A stretch of DNA of 64,000 nt from Cyclobacteriaceae bacterium (GTDB lineage Bacteria; Bacteroidota; Bacteroidia; Cytophagales; Cyclobacteriaceae), in assembly GCA_023151255.1 (NCBI GenBank), contig JAKLJG010000009.1, positions 1-64,000 of the forward strand, written 5' to 3'. The notes under the pieces were generated by a model. That model was not told the origin of the DNA. It ran no database searches and was given only the letters and a program-made list of their open reading frames with translations. Below, in pieces: positions 60,701 to 64,000 of the stretch. The number at the start of each line of letters is the position of its first letter. The stretch's first letter is position 1. The position numbers and the translations under genes are program-made.

Positions 60701-60938
60701 CACATGACATTAACGATGATTTCCCGCTACCGGAATACCCCATCACACAAACAAATCGGTGCGTGGCCAGTTTGTTCAAAATCTCATCGACCTGACCTTC
60801 TCGGCCAAAGTAGAGGTGGCATTCCTCAACGGTAAAAGGCCTTAAACCCGGAAATGGATTAACTGCATCAGGCTGAATGTCGGTCAGAACTTCAGGCAGA
60901 TCTAGCTCGGGTTCGGTATGTAGCGGCTTACTCAGCAT
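57780..60938 (-). CDS. Membrane-anchored STAND NTPase with coiled coil and WD40 propeller
   Basis: A 1052-residue protein. The nSTAND1-type NTPase is at about 28-420: NPFPGLRPF, Walker A GYSGSGKSS (67-75, Lys73) and Walker B VFFMLDQFEEL (164-174, Asp169). One transmembrane helix is at 514-534, preceded by RRMLRRAR, so by the positive-inside rule the NTPase is cytoplasmic and the rest periplasmic. A charged coiled coil spans about 535-645. WD40 repeats fill about 690-1010 (VEFSPDGKLLASAGADKRLQMW is one blade, positions 968 onwards approximately). The end (RNMTQDEWKTYVGN, TCVNLLIKDY) is the conserved cap of bacterial STAND-WD40 proteins. It is the first gene of the block and likely the sensor or switch. 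Confidence 0.92.
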   Translation of the reverse strand: MLSKPLHTEPELDLPEVLTDIQPDAVNPFPGLRPFTVEECHLYFGREGQVDEILNKLATHRFVCVMGYSGSGKSSLMSCGLVPVLYGGFVSHSSPHWHVIITRPGTSPIENLAESVVQYMVQHKRIQHEDIPIYRSIILSVLRSGPHGLSEVSRFLQTFQQDNVFFMLDQFEELFRYHDSSEHGEAENDAQAYVNLILHAIRQTDTPIFIAVTMRSDFISKCAAYPGLTQVINNSNYLVPQMTREQKKLAIEGPVAVAGGKISQRLVKRLLNDMGKNQDQLPILQHALMRTWDYWVNNREPGEPMDIRHYYAIGRIEQAISQHANEVLEELSPREKEIAEILFKSITEKSSESRGMRRPAKLGLIARLADADEEEMIAVVEHFRKPGRSFLMPSHHVPLNSESIIELSHESLMRIWTRLNTWVEEEFESAQMYKRLSDAAAMYQIGRTGLWRPPDLQLALNWQKKQRPTREWAQRYDVAFERAIVFLETSRITYEAELKNQELQQRRMLRRARITAVVLGIAAVIALLFLVFAYIQKVEADNQTRLAEKREREASDQRALAEQKRIEAEAATDLANRRKDELEQALINVQKALAEANRQRNLAIAALKKAEEQEALAIAAGEKEREQRIIAETETIRANAEFARANGLYMLAVAQKLAGISYQEDDDRDLAGAQIMQAYHFNTRYGGKRYDPYIYNGLYHALKLFSGSTFNAVKVPGPPRNRINSIAVSSRSATFFAAGADGRIFTGNYEKQTSAPTGFENPFPNRVIALSSDERYLANGTDSAAVQVFDLQSKSQKPLVVNGLTGATNAITFLPDNSGFLIAKSDRTVSVVDHQTGRSKTVARLPYEIKTLSVSPDGRTVAGAAWTGQLVLIDLQSGKIELLNEYSGVQILSVQFSPDGKKLAYGTFEINDKRGLVKLFDMNLRKEERQFTGHKAGVYDVEFSPDGKLLASAGADKRLQMWVLENPEDLPIVMDNNNGFVWDIAFARGSDYLIAACHDSEIRIWPTDPKFLAGQICPKMSRNMTQDEWKTYVGNDIEYETTCVNLLIKDYQ

Positions 60939-61006
60939 AAGATGCCACGAAGAACCTGAAAGTTAATGATTTGAAGCTGAAAAGTTAAGCCCACACTTCA
61001 ATAATT

Positions 61007-61044
61007 AGTTTAAAAAGTGGCATTCCTGCCAATGAGTTTAAAAA
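61007..61044. promoter_or_regulatory. Palindrome flanked by direct repeats upstream of the STAND block
   Basis: TGGCA-TTCC-TGCCA is a perfect 5-4-5 palindrome at 61018-61031. It is flanked by two identical 10-mers AGTTTAAAAA (61007-61016 and 61035-61044), 28 bp apart. It lies in the 148-bp gap between the ATP/ADP-translocase-like gene and the STAND gene, about 80-105 bp upstream of the latter. It could be an operator; no sigma-54 or sigma-A element could be tied to it. The rest of the gap holds only a TAnnTTTG-like sequence with one mismatch at 60958-60965. Confidence 0.35.
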
Positions 61045-61086
61045 ATAGTCTCTAAATAAGCGAATTTAGGCAGAAATGGCAAATTT

Positions 61087-64000
61087 TTATACAAATTCAA
61101 TAACCTTATCGGCAAGTTTTACATTATCAGACAGTAATTCGTAAAACTGATCTTTATTAATTTTTAATAAGGTTACATCGGTCTTGGCAATAATCAGGTT
61201 GGTACTCACAAAGTTGGGCATGGCCAACATCTCCCCAATGAATTCTCCAACTTTAAAGGTCCCCAAAAGACCACCCCTTTGATAGAAATCAACTTCGCCC
61301 TTAACCACAACCAAAAAATCGTTGTTTACGGTTTCATCAAGTGTCAACGATTCATCCCTGCTAAGTGAAAATTCCCGGCTAATATCGGCCAGGTACGTGA
61401 GGGTTATTCCGGGAATATCTTCAAACACGCTTACTTTCATGAAAAACAAAACTTTACTGAAACGGCTTAACTTATCAGTCAATACAATTTCATCAAGTTC
61501 CTTTTTCCTGGCCACCCCAAGCCTGCGGGAGTTTTCTTCATATTCCCGGTTATCAATCTGCCACAAAGCGTAAGCAGCTGCCTCACTTATAAGATGATCT
61601 GGATTAAATAACTGTGCAATCAGGTCAAGCTTAAACTCCTCGATGCGCTGATTACCGATTTGAAACAACACACATGCCTTGGTCCATCGGTTAGATTGCG
61701 TGAAGTCGCGGTTGATTATGAATTTCAACACCAGCCGTGCATCTAACTTAACCCGTGGATAAAAAATGTCAAGCCGTTTAATACGCTCCTCATCCGTAAT
61801 TTCATCAAGTACCGGGATGATGCGTTGCTTGAGTTGCTCAGACAAAAATACATCGAGCAACTCTATTGCATACGTTATTCCCTCGGTGGTACCGCTTTCA
61901 ATATTTTCCTTTACTAATTGAATTGAGCGTGTGTCATAGAGCATGGCCAACAGCATGTAAATATGCTCAATATCATTTTGAATCTCCCATCGTAATGAAT
62001 TGATAATGTGTTTATTATGCTCACTTGGTCCAAGTTCCTGAATAGCACTCAGATTCCACCGTAAATCCGCAATATCATTTTCAATGGCATATTTAATGCG
62101 TGTAACCTGCGAAATGCCAGCCTTAAATCCGCACTCACCTAACGATAGCAGAACTTGTGATACAATAACCTTGTTGGGGTAATCAATTTTATTCCACAAT
62201 AAATCCTTAGCCCGTTGGCCGTCTATACGGCCCATCGTCTGGACGATTCGCTGCATCAGGTGTGTGCTCTGTCCGCTTTTATAAAAAGCGGCCTCCAATG
62301 CAGGAAGTGTTTTTGTACCCATTAGCACCAGTGCATTCATCGCCTGATTACTGAAAATCGGGTTGGCCATGTTATCAATAACCGCATTAATAACTTCAGC
62401 ATTGTGCTTTTTTATCGATGACTTAATGGCGGTGTTCCTAACTTTGGTTTCAGGGTCATTCAGGAGCTCAATCAAAAACGAGATGGAGTCATCCGAAGAG
62501 GTATGTAACAATAATTCGGCAGCATATTGCCTGTCGTTGGCATTGGCTGACCGGGCCAGGCGTTGAATACGGAGTTTTGTAATATCGCCCTCATTATCAA
62601 GAATCATCTGCAGATCAGTTATGCTGAGCACGTTTCTTTCTGAGGGATTGGTCTTTTCCGGATCAAGGCGTATAACATATTGATCTGATACGGACAGGCC
62701 CTTCATTTCATTCATCCGCTCCTGCGCGTAATGTTTAACGGCTTCATCTTCATTTCGTATAAGGTTATTTACCCAAACCGGGGTTTGACTGGCATTAATC
62801 TTCTCAAGTAACTTATAAGAGAATACCGCCTTTTTGTTATCGGGTGAGGTCAGCAAACCTTCCAGGCGCCTGGTTATCTGCGTAAATCCTACCTCAAGTT
62901 TGTCTTGTTGTAAATCCGGGCTCTCAAGTTTAACCCTGATTTTATGTTTATAACCCGCGTAGAGTTTGTTGACAACAAGAAAGTACAAAACTGCCAGTAT
63001 AGCAAGCATAGCTGATACGTGGATAACATCGAACCACGGTATGAGGCTTAATCCGAAAATGACAAGACCAGTAATAAAACGAGAACTTTCATTTACAAGC
63101 CCTTCCACTTTGGCTTGAAGGTTAAAGCGCACCCGGTTGTCGAGCGGGATAAAAAACAGCTTAAGTACCGGGGTTTCCAGTGATTCGCGGAAGGTCCAGT
63201 TAAACAGCCGACTCATGGCCATAAACAAAAAGAAATAAACAAATCCGGCCGGTGAAGTTTCTTTATGAAAGCCAAATGCAACTCCGGTTATCAGTGAGCC
63301 AATTGAAAAGGCGGCCAATATAATAGGTAAAATGTAAAGTGAAGTTCGCAAACCATAGTTACTTATAATTCGCTGATTAACAAATGTTTGCATTATAAGA
63401 CTTAGACCATAAACAGCAGCGGTAAAAAAGGCCATAAAGTCGGTAAGCGCACGCTGGTCGGGGTATTGCTCCTTAACCATTTGCTGAAAGGAGTACTGGT
63501 TAAGTACAAAGACCATCATCGAGACCATCAGTACCACCGACATGACCAGAATATACCGGTCTGAAAACATTCTGCGCACACTGGTTTCCCGTCTTACCTC
63601 CGCATCAAATTCTCCCGGATCATTTTTCGATAAAGGAAACTTAGCCGCAATAATTGCCAGCAAAACACCCATCAGTAAAATACTGACGCTACAAACGACC
63701 AGGTAATCACTGGTTTCAGGAACAAGAAATGCAGTAAAAGGAATAAGGAAAGAAGCCACAATGGCAGCAATAAGCTGGCCGGTGTCTATCCAACCGATGA
63801 TGTTTTTGGATTGCCTGAAATTAAACAAACGACCAAAGGTGCCCCAATAACTTAGCATAAGCAGCGCCACCATGGGGCCCGAGGCACAGTACATTGCAAA
63901 AATTACATTGCGCTGCCAATCGGGATTTCCGAAGTTTAGCAATACATATACTGCAAGGGTAAAGCTGAATATAATCCCGATTACAACCAGCGAAAGCACT
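61087..64000 (-). CDS. ATP/ADP-translocase-like membrane protein fused to HEAT repeats and cNMP-binding-like domain (N-terminus outside the window)
   Basis: At least 970 residues; the frame continues past the right edge. Residues about 1-350 of the visible part hold ten or so helices of the NTT/MFS type. Residues about 380-840 are HEAT-like helical repeats (LIELLNDPETKVRNTAIKSS is one). Residues about 850-970 form a cyclic-nucleotide-binding beta-roll (VVVKGEVDFYQRGG, VGEFIGEMLAM). The phosphate-binding cassette lacks the usual GELA-to-RTA pattern (it reads GEML then STNLIIA), so cNMP binding is doubtful. Proteins with this fusion are known in Bacteroidota. The transported molecule is unclear. 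Confidence 0.85.
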   Translation of the reverse strand, partial: VLSLVVIGIIFSFTLAVYVLLNFGNPDWQRNVIFAMYCASGPMVALLMLSYWGTFGRLFNFRQSKNIIGWIDTGQLIAAIVASFLIPFTAFLVPETSDYLVVCSVSILLMGVLLAIIAAKFPLSKNDPGEFDAEVRRETSVRRMFSDRYILVMSVVLMVSMMVFVLNQYSFQQMVKEQYPDQRALTDFMAFFTAAVYGLSLIMQTFVNQRIISNYGLRTSLYILPIILAAFSIGSLITGVAFGFHKETSPAGFVYFFLFMAMSRLFNWTFRESLETPVLKLFFIPLDNRVRFNLQAKVEGLVNESSRFITGLVIFGLSLIPWFDVIHVSAMLAILAVLYFLVVNKLYAGYKHKIRVKLESPDLQQDKLEVGFTQITRRLEGLLTSPDNKKAVFSYKLLEKINASQTPVWVNNLIRNEDEAVKHYAQERMNEMKGLSVSDQYVIRLDPEKTNPSERNVLSITDLQMILDNEGDITKLRIQRLARSANANDRQYAAELLLHTSSDDSISFLIELLNDPETKVRNTAIKSSIKKHNAEVINAVIDNMANPIFSNQAMNALVLMGTKTLPALEAAFYKSGQSTHLMQRIVQTMGRIDGQRAKDLLWNKIDYPNKVIVSQVLLSLGECGFKAGISQVTRIKYAIENDIADLRWNLSAIQELGPSEHNKHIINSLRWEIQNDIEHIYMLLAMLYDTRSIQLVKENIESGTTEGITYAIELLDVFLSEQLKQRIIPVLDEITDEERIKRLDIFYPRVKLDARLVLKFIINRDFTQSNRWTKACVLFQIGNQRIEEFKLDLIAQLFNPDHLISEAAAYALWQIDNREYEENSRRLGVARKKELDEIVLTDKLSRFSKVLFFMKVSVFEDIPGITLTYLADISREFSLSRDESLTLDETVNNDFLVVVKGEVDFYQRGGLLGTFKVGEFIGEMLAMPNFVSTNLIIAKTDVTLLKINKDQFYELLSDNVKLADKVIEFV

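Noticed and set aside
57780-60938. STAND NTPase as an anti-phage Avs-like defence gene
   Set aside because: It has a transmembrane helix, a WD40 propeller and the bacterial STAND-WD40 end motif, no effector nuclease, and surface-protein neighbours. Defence is not excluded but is not supported here.
60939-61086. Sigma-54 -24/-12 promoter before the STAND gene
   Set aside because: TGGC and GCC are present in the palindrome, but the GG-GC distance is seven, not ten bases.

Overview
The window looks like chromosomal DNA from a Bacteroidota bacterium, most likely of the order Cytophagales. Two genes end in type IX secretion (T9SS) type A sorting domains. Several starts sit just downstream of the Bacteroidota -7 promoter element TAnnTTTG, and Shine-Dalgarno sites are not evident. 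SPOR, ExbB/ExbD/TonB, STAND-WD40 and OmpA-CarboxypepD proteins of Bacteroidota type are present. I see no rRNA, tRNA, CRISPR array, insertion sequence or prophage. No gene-free stretch exceeds about 220 bp.

Layout. 1-1277: 5' part of an FtsX/MacB-type ABC permease that lacks much of its periplasmic domain. 1379-5647 (minus): stress island of three tandem-domain universal stress proteins, a Zn alcohol dehydrogenase and a coiled-coil protein, with two FNR/CRP-like boxes. 5803-6843: YdjM-type membrane protein. 6884-12873: CzcA/TolC/CzcB metal efflux operon headed by a small His-rich exported protein. 12916-16104: T9SS-exported LamG protein. 16110-21874: housekeeping metabolism (methyltransferase, OsmC, acyl-CoA oxidase-like enzyme, sterol desaturase family, nitronate monooxygenase). 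22002-26177: lipid-linked sugar module (PAP2, GT39, GT2, flippase-like protein). 26398-27741: OmpA-like protein.

27841-36417 (minus) is a long envelope cluster: TPR protein, outer-membrane barrel, SPOR protein, ExbB, ExbD, TonB/TolA-like protein, DoxX and a membrane protein. It resembles a Tol-Pal-like trans-envelope machine. 36564-38627 holds holA, a rhomboid protease and a small unknown gene. 38722-41990 encodes an NtrC-type regulator and a hybrid histidine kinase.

41974-60938 is the most striking region. It is a four-gene minus-strand block: a membrane-anchored STAND NTPase with coiled coil and WD40 propeller, a TPR plus outer-membrane-barrel protein, a propeller-like lipoprotein, and a 4452-residue T9SS cargo built from three repeat arrays (3 x ~112 aa, 15 x ~85 aa, 9 x ~90 aa). 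I infer a surface-adhesin system spanning both membranes. 61087-64000 is the C-terminal part of an ADP/ATP-translocase-like protein fused to HEAT repeats and a degenerate cyclic-nucleotide-binding fold.
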